Shown here: piece after piece, positions 56,519 to 64,000 of the stretch | How positions within the stretch are numbered: position 1 is the first letter of the stretch | How the letters are laid out: every line of letters begins with the position of its first letter | Assembly (NCBI RefSeq): GCF_016937515.1 | Contig: NZ_JAFHKM010000002.1 | Span: 248,001 to 312,000 of the forward strand | Direction: 5' to 3' | Length of the DNA stretch: 64,000 bases | Source: Cohnella algarum | Lineage (GTDB): Bacteria; Bacillota; Bacilli; Paenibacillales; Paenibacillaceae | Program-made: the position numbers and the translations under genes | Notes under the pieces: model-generated | The model's database searches: none | What the model saw: only the letters and a program-made list of their open reading frames with translations | Told to the model about the DNA's origin: nothing

Positions 56519-56668
56519 TTAATTCAGATACTTTTTGTCGTCTATGTCGTACTGAACGTCGAGGGCGTCCTGGAGCTTTCTTTTCGCGGACACTTCCACT
56601 CCGTGATTGTTGTGGAACTTGATGCCCGCGAGCGCCATCACTTCCTTGACCGTCAACTCGACCTTCAT
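56519..56668 (-). CDS. Small conserved-looking hypothetical protein
   Basis: A 49-residue protein starting MKVELTVKEVMALAGIKFHN. It has an acidic C-terminus (QYDIDDKKYLN), no membrane segment and no signal. AAGGGGA precedes the ATG by 8 bases, and the composition is protein-like (no shadow frame character). It lies 223 bp upstream of trmB on the same strand. Function unknown. Confidence 0.6.
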   Translation of the reverse strand: MKVELTVKEVMALAGIKFHNNHGVEVSAKRKLQDALDVQYDIDDKKYLN

Positions 56669-57029
56669 CGTGTCGTCCCCTTGGGGATTTTTACGTTGTT
56701 CGTCACGATCCTCACCTCTCGCTTTCTCCAAAATGACTGTGGGGCTTCTGCCCCCCGGAACGGAACAGCGGCAACAGCTATGCGTACAGTGCTGGAAATG
56801 GAGTGTGATGTCAGATTTTTTTGTTGATTTGGCGCACTTTTAATATAACAGATCATGTTAGGTATTTCAAGATGAAACCGCTTTATTTTTTGCTAAATCC
56901 GCGAAAACCTATTTATCGTTCTCCCCCGAACCTCAAAAAAACGTTTATCGGAATCCCCGTCCTCGCCACCCGATTGATTTTCCGGTACAATGGAAGAAGC
57001 GATTTTAGGGCAAGGAGAGGCTAAAGGCC
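56669..57029. other. Intergenic region, AT-rich, no gene recognised
   Basis: The left part holds a GC-rich dyad near 56745; the right half is AT-rich and ends with a ribosome site (GGAGAGG) for the radical SAM gene. The short frames here are not supported. Promoters for both flanking genes probably lie here but were not defined. Confidence 0.5.
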
Positions 57030-58000
57030 ATGCAGCAGACCCGCTCGATCCGGCCGGAAGCTTCCGGCCTCCCTTTGCGTTGGGGCGACAAAAGGTTTCA
57101 CCCCTGGAGTTACGAAATGCGGCAAACCTTCGGCACGAAGGCGTTTAAAGTGATGCTGGACGCGGGCTTCACCTGTCCGAACCGGGACGGCTCCATCGCC
57201 GCGGGGGCTGCACCTTTTGCAGCGCGCGCGGCTCGGGCGATTTCGCGGGCAGCCGGCGCGACGATCTCGTCACGCAATTCAATTCGGTGCGCGACCGCCA
57301 GCATTTGAAATGGCCGGAAGCGAAATACATCGGCTATTTTCAGGCGTATACGAACACTTATGCTCCGCTCGCTGTTCTGAAGGAATATTATGAAACGATT
57401 TTGCGGCAGCCCGGCGTCGTCGGCCTGGCGATCGCCACGCGGCCCGACTGCTTGCCGGACGACGTGGTCGATTATTTGGCCGAATTGAACGAGCGAACCT
57501 ACCTTTGGCTCGAAATGGGCCTGCAAACCGTGCACGAATCGACGTCCGCGCTGATCAACCGGGCGCACGACACCGCCTGCTACCTGGACGCGGTCCGGCG
57601 CCTGCGCTCAAGAGGCATTCGCGTCTGCGCCCACATCATCTACGGCTTGCCCGGCGAGACGCGCGAGATGATGCTGGAGACCGGCCGGCAGGTCGCGGAG
57701 ATGGACGTCCAAGGCATCAAAATCCACCTGCTCCACCTGATGCGCAAAACGCCGATGGTCCGCCAGTGGCGGGACGGCCTGCTCCGGTTTCTGGAGCGGG
57801 ACGAATACGTCGAGCTTGTCGTCGACACGCTCGAAATGCTCCCGCCGGAAATGATCGTGCACCGGCTGACGGGAGACGCTCCCCGGGAGCTGCTGATCGG
57901 GCCGGCGTGGAGCCTGCGCAAATGGGAAGTGCTGAACGCGATCGACGCCGAGCTGATCCGGCGCGCCAGCTGGCAGGGCAAGCTTTGGAAGGGGCGCTGA
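57030..58000 (+). CDS. ytqA: TIGR01212-type radical SAM protein (YtqA family; one frameshift in this sequence)
   Basis: About 323 residues after correction. The radical SAM cluster lies in CPNRDG followed by CTFC across the frame break at the G run 57203-57207; one added base gives GGCTFCSARGSGDFAG. Downstream are YFQAYTNTYAPL, LATRPDCLP-like (AIATRPDCLPDDV) and HIIYGLPGETREMM, typical of the family. The neighbour ytqB follows after 3 bp, as in Bacillus subtilis. The reaction is not known; the pair acts on RNA or cofactors by inference. Confidence 0.9.
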
Positions 58001-58003
58001 CCG

Positions 58004-58605
58004 ATGGGGTTCCTTTCGGTGCTCGCCATGGCGCAGCGCTGGGTGGCGGAGCGGGCGGGTCCGGGCGCCGTGGCCGTCGACGCGACGGCCGGCGGCGGGT
58101 GGACACGCTGTTTCTTGCCCGAACGGTCGGACCGGGCGGGCTTGTCTACGCCTTTGACATTCAGGAAGCCGCGCTCGACCGGACGCGGGAACGGCTGGCC
58201 GCAGCCGTCGGCCCCGGCGGCGGAATCGCGCCCGTCCGGCTGCTGCGGGCCGGGCACGAACGGATGGCCGAGCTGATCGATCCGCGGCATCGCGGGCTTG
58301 TCCGGGCGGCGATGTTCAACCTCGGCTTTTTGCCGATGGCGGATGCCGACCGCTCCGTCATAACGAGGCCGGATACGACGATTCCGGCCATGAAGGCGGC
58401 GCTCGGCCTGATGGCGCCGGGAGGCGTGCTCACCGCCGTCGTATACCCCGGTCACGAGGGCGGCGGCGAGGAGGCGCAGGAAGTGGAGCGCTGGATGACG
58501 TCGCTCCCGGCCGCCGAGGCGCAGCTGGCCCTGTACCGGATGCCGCAAAAGCCCGCGGCGCCCTACCTGCTCGCGCTTGAGAAGCGGGCGCCGCTGCCGG
58601 GCTGA
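58004..58605 (+). CDS. ytqB: Class I SAM-dependent methyltransferase (YtqB family; one frameshift in this sequence)
   Basis: About 200 residues after correction. The SAM-binding glycine loop reads VAVDATAGGG, then DTLFLARTVGPGG, FDIQ acidic strand and MFNLGFLPMADAD, as in YtqB-type rRNA methyltransferases. The break is at the G run 58097-58099; adding one base gives GGGVDTL. Start ATG 58004 overlaps nothing but is 3 bp from the ytqA stop. A role in rRNA modification is known for some homologues and is inference here. Confidence 0.88.
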
Positions 58606-58669
58606 TTTTTCGCGAAACTTGCGACGAAGCTCTTGAATTTTTGCAATCGATTAGAGGAGGATTACCCGC

Positions 58670-59643
58670 ATGACCGTCAAACCTTATCCCTTGCATTTCA
58701 AACCGGAATTCAAAGAACGCGTCTGGGGCGGACGCGCGCTGGAGCGCTTCGGCTTCGACGTGCCGGAAGGCCATATCGGCGAAGGCTGGATGATCGCCGA
58801 CCACCCGAACGGCGTATCCCACGTGCTGAACGGCGAACTGGCCGGCCAAGGGCTCGACCGGATCCGCGAGACCGTCGGCGCGGAATGGTTCGGCGACCGG
58901 GGCGCGCTGTCCGGCAACGGACGCTTTCCGCTGCTGATCAAGCTGCTCGACTGCAACGACGACCTTTCGGTGCAGGTTCACCCGAACGACAGCTACGAGG
59001 GACTGCCGAAAGGCGAACTCGGCAAAACCGAAATGTGGTACGTGCTGGACGCGAAACCGGGCGCCAAAATCATTTACGGGCTGAAGCCCGGCGTCGATCG
59101 GGAAGAGCTGGCGAAAGCCATTTCCGAAAACCGCATCATGGATACGCTGCAGGAGGTGCCCGTCAAGGCGGGCGATACGTTCTACATCCCGCGGGAACCG
59201 TCCACGCGCTCTGCTCCGGCGTGCTGGTCGCGGAAATTCAGCAAAACTCCGACACGACCTACCGGTTGTACGATTACGACCGGCCCGGACTCGACGGCAA
59301 ACCGCGGGAGCTCCATATCGAGGATTCGCTTAACGTCATCGCCTACGAAGGAGCCGGGGCAAGCCGGATGGAAACCGACGGCGCCGCCCCGGGACAATGG
59401 CTGAACCTGGCGCAATCTCCGTACTTTACGACGGACAAAGGCGTCGTCGACGGCGCCTGGGAGCTGTCCACCGATCCGTCCAGCTTCGTCGTGCTGATCG
59501 TCGCGGACGGAGAAGGCTCGATCCGCTGGTCGGGCGAATCGCTGCAGGCCAAAGCCGGCGACTGCTTCCTGCTTCCGGCCAATTTGGGCTCATACGCGCT
59601 CGACGGCAAAATGACGGTGCTGCGCAGCCGTCTTCCCGAGTAA
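58670..59643 (+). CDS. manA: Mannose-6-phosphate isomerase, class I (one frameshift in this sequence)
   Basis: About 324 residues after correction. Zinc-dependent cupin enzyme interconverting mannose 6-phosphate and fructose 6-phosphate. The metal ligands lie in SVQVHPND and KTEMWYVLDA, with the third in (P)AGTVHALCSG. The break is at the C run 59188-59190 in FYIP-AGTVHAL; one added base restores it. The usual short Bacillus-type form (about 315-325 residues). ATG 58670 follows GAGGAGG. Confidence 0.95.
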
Positions 59644-59733
59644 CACGACTTCGTCGGTCATGCGGAGGCACGATCGTTCAAGCTGTCGGCCTCCGCCATT
59701 TCCCGCGCCTGCCGCGCGAAAGGAAGGAAACGA

Positions 59734-60222
59734 ATGCTGCGCCAAACGTTGGTATTAACGGGACTCGGCCTTGCCATGTGGGTCATCTCCACGCTATTCT
59801 TCATTCTTTTCGGGGATTGGGTTCTGGTGGGCACGGACGATTCCCATTTCGGCTCTTCCTTGTTTTTGCTCGAGGCGCTGACGCTGCTCGTGCTCATCGG
59901 CCTATCGCTGATCGTAAGGCTGCGGCTGTTTCGCCAGCGCGGCTCGGCTACCCGTTTCGGCTATATTGCCGCTTCGATCGGCCTGCTGCTGAGCGCCTTG
60001 GCCATCTGGAACCGCAGCCGCGTTTTCTCCGATTTGGACGAAAGCCAGCTTCACGCTTTTTCGATTTGGATGACGCTGGCTTACGCCATGACGCTGCTCG
60101 TGCCCGCCGCAACGGACCGGCTCGTCCGGACGAAAAGCGAAGAAGCGGCCCCGGCGGACGAACGGCCGAGCGAACCGTCGGATGAATACGCCGATGCCGG
60201 CCGGGACGAAACCCGCCTGTAA
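59734..60222 (+). CDS. Four-helix hypothetical membrane protein
   Basis: A 162-residue membrane protein. Helices: LTGLGLAMWVISTLFFILFG, LLEALTLLVLIGLSLIV, YIAASIGLLLSALAIW and MTLAYAMTLLVPAA. The C-terminal 35 residues are acidic and soluble (RTKSEEAAPADERPSEPSDE). No family was recognised. ATG 59734 follows GAAAGGAAGG. It lies between manA and moaB with gaps of 90 and 105 bp. Confidence 0.75.
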   Translation: MLRQTLVLTGLGLAMWVISTLFFILFGDWVLVGTDDSHFGSSLFLLEALTLLVLIGLSLIVRLRLFRQRGSATRFGYIAASIGLLLSALAIWNRSRVFSDLDESQLHAFSIWMTLAYAMTLLVPAATDRLVRTKSEEAAPADERPSEPSDEYADAGRDETRL

Positions 60223-60327
60223 AAAGAACGCCGGAAAGAACGTCGAAAAAATTTTCCCGCGGCCGTCAACCCCTGTCACCCGATACGGATTGGCGGCCTT
60301 ATTTTTATCGAACGAAGGAGTTGCGAA

Positions 60328-60846
60328 ATGAGCACTTCAACCGAACAGCATCGCAGCGAAGCGCCGGCAACCGTCTCTTGCCTGATCGTTACCGTATCCG
60401 ATACCCGCACGCCCGAAACGGACAAAAGCGGGCAGCTCATCCGCGAGCTGCTGGAGAACGGCGGCTATCGGGTCGTCGACCGGATCATCGTTCCCGACGA
60501 ATTCGAACGGATTCGAAGCGAAGTGAAGCAAGCGGCGGACAGGCCCGACGTCGAAGCCGTCCTGCTCAACGGGGGAACGGGAATCGCCGCCCGCGACACG
60601 ACCTGCGAAGCGGTGCAAAGCTTGCTCGACAAGGAGATGCCCGGGTTCGGGGAGATTTTTCGCTACCTGAGCTTCGCCGAGGATATCGGTTCGGCCGCCA
60701 TATTGTCGCGGGCCATCGCCGGCACGATCGGGCGAACCGCCGTTTTTTCGATGCCGGGCTCGACGGGAGCCGTGAGGCTGGCCATGACCCGGCTCATCGT
60801 GCCGGAGCTCGGACACGTGATGCGGGAAATTTATAAGGACCGTTAG
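60328..60846 (+). CDS. moaB: Molybdenum cofactor biosynthesis protein, MoaB/MogA family
   Basis: A 172-residue molybdopterin adenylyltransferase-type protein. The family motif is LIVTVSDTRTPETDKSG, with the pterin-binding LNGGTGIAARDTT and the C-terminal FSMPGSTGAVRLAM and LIVPELGHV. It activates the pterin for molybdate insertion. The two Mo-enzymes in this window (8745-10823 and 30580-31161) would use its product. ATG 60328 follows GAAGGAGTTGCG. Confidence 0.94.
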   Translation: MSTSTEQHRSEAPATVSCLIVTVSDTRTPETDKSGQLIRELLENGGYRVVDRIIVPDEFERIRSEVKQAADRPDVEAVLLNGGTGIAARDTTCEAVQSLLDKEMPGFGEIFRYLSFAEDIGSAAILSRAIAGTIGRTAVFSMPGSTGAVRLAMTRLIVPELGHVMREIYKDR

Positions 60847-60859
60847 GGGGATTTGCGGC

Positions 60860-61032
60860 ATGTCCGAACGCTCCGCTTTCGTGCCGGCTTTTTTCGTGTG
60901 GGCGCTGCTCGCGGGATCGGGCCTGCTTCGGATCCGCCGGACGGCTTCAGCCCCTTCGCCGGTGCCGCGGACCGCAAGCTGGCGCGTTGGTCGGGTTACG
61001 CGCTGATATCCATGTCGGTGTTCCGTCTATAA
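60860..61032 (+). CDS. Possible small protein, one base missing (57 residues if corrected)
   Basis: Starts MSERSAFVPAFFVWALLAGSG, with one hydrophobic helix. As read, it ends after 48 residues. If one base is added near the CCGG at 60936-60939 the frame continues as DGFSPFAGAADRKLARWSGY and ends at TAA 61032, giving a more protein-like, 57-residue sequence. It starts 13 bp after moaB behind GGGGG. Evidence is weak; a hairpin with T-rich tail at 61035-61080 could end the operon. Confidence 0.35.
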
Positions 61033-61087
61033 ACGGAAGGGCGGCCCCGGGGGTCGGTTTGACCTCTTGGGACCGCCTCTTCTCCTT

Positions 61088-62086
61088 TTACTGCTCGCCT
61101 TTTAAAATGTCTTCGATGCGCTGAAGCTCCTCGGCCGTGAAGTCGAGGCGGTTGACGGTCGCGGCGTTGTCGTCCACCTGCTGGACGCGGCTCGCGCCGA
61201 TCAGCACAGTCGTCACCCGGCCGCCGCGCAGCACCCAGGCAAGCGCCATCTGGGCGAGCGTCTGGCCCCGCTCCGCGGCGACTTCGTTCAAGCGCCGCAC
61301 TTTGTCCAGCTTGTCCGGCGTTATGTTGGATTCGCTTAAAAACACGGAGGCTCCGGCAGCCCGCGAGTCTTCCGGGATCCCCTGCAAATATTTGTTCGTC
61401 AGCAAGCCTTGCTCGAGCGGCGAGAAGGCGATCGAGCCGACGCCGTTTTCCTCCAGGACGTCGAGCAGTCCGTCCTCGACCCAGCGGTCGAACATGCTGT
61501 AGCGGGGCTGATGGATCAGCAGCGGCGTGCCCAGGTCTTTCAAAATCCGGATCGCCTTGGCGGCCTCCGGCGCGCGGTAATTCGAGATGCCCACGTACAG
61601 CGCCTTGCCGGAACGGACGATATGGTCCAGCGCCGCCATCGTTTCCTCCAGCGGGGTTTCGGGATCGGGGCGATGATGATAGAAGATGTCCACGTAGTCG
61701 AGCCCCATCCGCTTCAGGCTTTGATCGAGGCTGGAGACGAGATATTTGCGGGAGCCCCAATCGCCGTAAGGTCCCGGCCACATATAGTAGCCCGCCTTCG
61801 TCGAAATGACCAGTTCGTCGCGATACGGCTTCAAGTCGGTCGCGAGCAGGCGGCCGAAGTTTTCCTCGGCGGATCCCGGAGGCGGACCGTAATTGTTCGC
61901 CAGATCGAAGTGCGTAATGCCGAGGTCGAACGCTCTTCTTACGATGGCCCGGCCGTTCTCGAACTTGTCGTTGCCGCCGAAATTGTGCCACAGGCCGAGC
62001 GAAATCGCGGGCAGCTTCAATCCGGTGCGTCCGCAGCGATTGTACTTCATGCCTTGATACCGTTCCTCGCTAGCCACATAAACCAT
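61088..62086 (-). CDS. Aldo/keto reductase (YghZ-type)
   Basis: A 332-residue NADPH-dependent reductase. Catalytic residues lie in THFDLANNYGPPPGSAE (Asp and Tyr), STKAGYYM (Lys) and YHHRPDPETP (His). The C-terminal NADPH-binding loop is VLIGASRVQQVDDN. The closest family known to me is E. coli YghZ (L-glyceraldehyde 3-phosphate reductase), which detoxifies aldehydes such as methylglyoxal. ATG 62086 follows GAGAGGAG. Confidence 0.9.
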   Translation of the reverse strand: MVYVASEERYQGMKYNRCGRTGLKLPAISLGLWHNFGGNDKFENGRAIVRRAFDLGITHFDLANNYGPPPGSAEENFGRLLATDLKPYRDELVISTKAGYYMWPGPYGDWGSRKYLVSSLDQSLKRMGLDYVDIFYHHRPDPETPLEETMAALDHIVRSGKALYVGISNYRAPEAAKAIRILKDLGTPLLIHQPRYSMFDRWVEDGLLDVLEENGVGSIAFSPLEQGLLTNKYLQGIPEDSRAAGASVFLSESNITPDKLDKVRRLNEVAAERGQTLAQMALAWVLRGGRVTTVLIGASRVQQVDDNAATVNRLDFTAEELQRIEDILKGEQ

Positions 62087-62105
62087 GTTCCTTGCTCCTC
62101 TCCGG

Positions 62106-63869
62106 CTATTCGATAGTTTTGCCCGCTTCCGAAAGCTGTGCCTTGCCTAAGGGCGAAGGAAGCGCAAGCAATTGAGGCGGCGTTTCCTCTCCGCCGTAAA
62201 GCACCGCGAGCAGCGTGCCGTTCTCCCGGTCGATGCGGCCTTCCCCCGACCAGGCGGCGTAATCGAACGGAACGTATTCGAGAACCGCCTTTTTCGCGAG
62301 TTCCCTTTGATCCAAACCCAGCCGTTCCGCCGCCGCCTTCAAATGACCGGACCAGGCGTCCTTGTCCATTCGATCTTCCCACCAGATTTTGCGGGGCTTG
62401 TATTTGTGCTGGAGGAAGTAATCGATTTTGAGCAATCCGAGCGTGACGTCAAGATCCAGGGCGGGGTTGGCATCCTCTTTCAGGAACGACCAGATCCGGA
62501 CGAACAAGTCCTCCAGTTGATGCCCGATCCGCTGCCAGCCGCGTTCCTCCCAATAATCCCCGAACCGCTGAAAAAAGTCAAACGGCGACGGATACGCGCG
62601 GCCGACCAAATATTCGATCGTGCGGTCCATCCGGTGCGCGTTCCAGTATTTTTCCAGCACATCCTCCACGCGCTTGATGCGGACGATATCGGAAAACGGC
62701 ATCCGATCGTTGCCCAGCATTTCGTACGGGGCGCGATCCGAATAGACGTAGCCGTACTTGTCCGCGTCGATCCGCAGTCCCGTTCCCCGCAGCATTTTGA
62801 GAAATCCGAGCTGCAGCTCCTCCGGCCGAAGCTCGAACACGTCGTTGAACGTTTTCCGGAACGTGTCGTAATCTTCGTGCGGCAGTCCGGCGATCAGGTC
62901 GAGATGCTGGTCGATTTTGCCGCTTTCCTTGACTTTCGTTACCGTGCGAACAAGCTTCGTCCAGTTTTGCCGGCGCTTGACCGCCAGATTGGTCGGATCG
63001 TTCGTCGACTGCACGCCGATTTCGAACCGGAAAATGCCGGGCGGCGCGTGCTCCGCGAGAAAATCCAGCACCTCCGGCCGCATGATGTCGGCGGTGATTT
63101 CGAATTGAAACACGCAGCCCTTGTGGTTGTCGATCAAAAACCGGAAAATTTCCAGCGCGTAATCGCGCTTGATGTTGAACGTCCGGTCCACGAATTTGAT
63201 CAGCTTCGCCCCGCTGTCGATCAAATAGAGCAGATCGGATTTGACCCGGTCCATATCGAAATAGCGGACGCCCACCTCGATGCTCGACAGGCAGAACTGG
63301 CAGCTGAACGGGCAGCCCCGGCTCGTCTCGAAATAAACGACGCGATTTCCGAGCGACGGCAAATCCTCCTTGAAGCGGTAAGGCGAAGGGAGGGCATTCA
63401 GGTCGAGCTTCGGGCGTCCCGGATTGATGACCGTTTCGCCGTTTTTGCGGTAGGCGAGCCCGAACACGAAGTGGAACTTGCGGTCTCCCGCCAGCTCCCG
63501 CAGCAAATCCCGCAGCGTCTCCTCCCCCTCGCCCATGACGATGAAATCGACCGCGGGCAGCCGGTTCATCCAATACTCCGTATCGTAGGAAACCTCCGGG
63601 CCGCCAAGCACGATTTTGACGTCGGGCATCACCTTGCGCAGCATGTCGATGACGACGATCGTCTCTTCGATGTTCCAGATGTAGCAGGAGAACCCGATCA
63701 CGTCCGGCTTGCGGCGATACAAATCGGAGGCGATCGTCATCGCCGGATCTTTGATCGTGTATTCGGCGAGCTCGATGTCGAACTCGTCCCGACAATAAGC
63801 CTTGAGCACGCGCAAAGCCAGGGAAGTGTGAATGTATTTGGCGTTCAGCGTCGCCAGCACGACGTTCAT
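62106..63869 (-). CDS. B12-binding domain radical SAM protein (DUF4080 type)
   Basis: A 587-residue protein. The N-terminal cobalamin-binding-like domain contains MNVVLATLNAKYIHTSLALR and DVIGFSCYIWN, with LGGPEVSY and VMGEGEETLRDLL. The radical SAM motif is SRGCPFSCQFC (CxxxCxxC), followed by KFVDRTFNIKR, FRFEIGVQS and HLDLIAGLPHEDY. The C-terminal DUF4080 region follows. It probably modifies RNA or a natural product; the reaction is unknown. ATG 63869 is preferred over an upstream TTG because AGAGGT lies before it. It starts 19 bp beyond the reductase gene. Confidence 0.92.
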   Translation of the reverse strand: MNVVLATLNAKYIHTSLALRVLKAYCRDEFDIELAEYTIKDPAMTIASDLYRRKPDVIGFSCYIWNIEETIVVIDMLRKVMPDVKIVLGGPEVSYDTEYWMNRLPAVDFIVMGEGEETLRDLLRELAGDRKFHFVFGLAYRKNGETVINPGRPKLDLNALPSPYRFKEDLPSLGNRVVYFETSRGCPFSCQFCLSSIEVGVRYFDMDRVKSDLLYLIDSGAKLIKFVDRTFNIKRDYALEIFRFLIDNHKGCVFQFEITADIMRPEVLDFLAEHAPPGIFRFEIGVQSTNDPTNLAVKRRQNWTKLVRTVTKVKESGKIDQHLDLIAGLPHEDYDTFRKTFNDVFELRPEELQLGFLKMLRGTGLRIDADKYGYVYSDRAPYEMLGNDRMPFSDIVRIKRVEDVLEKYWNAHRMDRTIEYLVGRAYPSPFDFFQRFGDYWEERGWQRIGHQLEDLFVRIWSFLKEDANPALDLDVTLGLLKIDYFLQHKYKPRKIWWEDRMDKDAWSGHLKAAAERLGLDQRELAKKAVLEYVPFDYAAWSGEGRIDRENGTLLAVLYGGEETPPQLLALPSPLGKAQLSEAGKTIE

Positions 63870-64000
63870 GGCAGAACCTCTTTTCAAATCGAAGCATTCT
63901 CTTCATTGTACCGGAAATCGCGGCGAAAAAACAAAAAAAATCGATCCGCCGGTCGATGCGGGGGCAGGCGAAGCTTGGTTGGATTTTGTCCGATCAAAAC

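Overview
The window comes from a GC-rich, endospore-forming member of the Bacillota, most likely a Paenibacillaceae species (Cohnella/Paenibacillus type); the genus cannot be fixed from sequence alone. The evidence is a GerA-type germination operon, a SigI/RsgI pair, TTG and GTG starts behind strong GGAGG ribosome sites, a T-box leader, Zur, PerR and HxlR regulators, the infC-rpmI-rplT operon and a ytqA-ytqB pair. Most genes lie on the minus strand.

Layout. 1-5.4 kb: a sigma-54 module in which rpoN and an AAA+ activator precede a peptidase-dehydrogenase operon with a consensus -24/-12 promoter. 5.5-10.8 kb: a trxB-glutaredoxin-peroxiredoxin operon, its candidate regulators (an atypical response regulator and a PerR-like repressor) and a molybdopterin oxidoreductase. 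10.9-15.2 kb: a germination-receptor operon. 15.4-17.1 kb: hxlR and hxlAB, the ribulose-monophosphate formaldehyde-fixing enzymes. 17.2-22.8 kb: a zinc-starvation cluster (C-minus L33, COG0523 GTPase, znuCBA, zur) with Zur boxes. 23.1-29 kb: a carbohydrate ABC operon with a glycosidase-like protein and an AraC regulator. 29-36 kb: a MATE exporter, a YuiH-like Mo protein, a histidine kinase, sigI-rsgI and a second peroxiredoxin. 36.4-44.5 kb: branched-chain amino acid genes, with a T-box before ilvBNC and leuA/leuB downstream. 44.6-47 kb: a GNAT protein and infC-rpmI-rplT. 47.07-50.11 kb: two nested insertion sequences. 50.2-64 kb: glycosyltransferase, PAP2 phosphatase, ABC1 kinase with a phasin-like partner, trmB, ytqAB, manA, moaB, an aldo/keto reductase and a B12-binding radical SAM protein.

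Three signals stand out. (1) Conserved operator-like sequences tie genes together: Zur boxes, including one inside a promoter of the germination operon; Per-like boxes at trxB and the PerR-like gene; and a 23-bp element shared by hxlA and the molybdopterin oxidoreductase. (2) Three intergenic arrays are built on a unit of about 52 bp (or its dimer) carrying short inverted repeats. (3) At least twelve single-base losses, all at G/C runs, break conserved genes. Adding one base per break restores every reading frame, so these look like sequence errors rather than decay.
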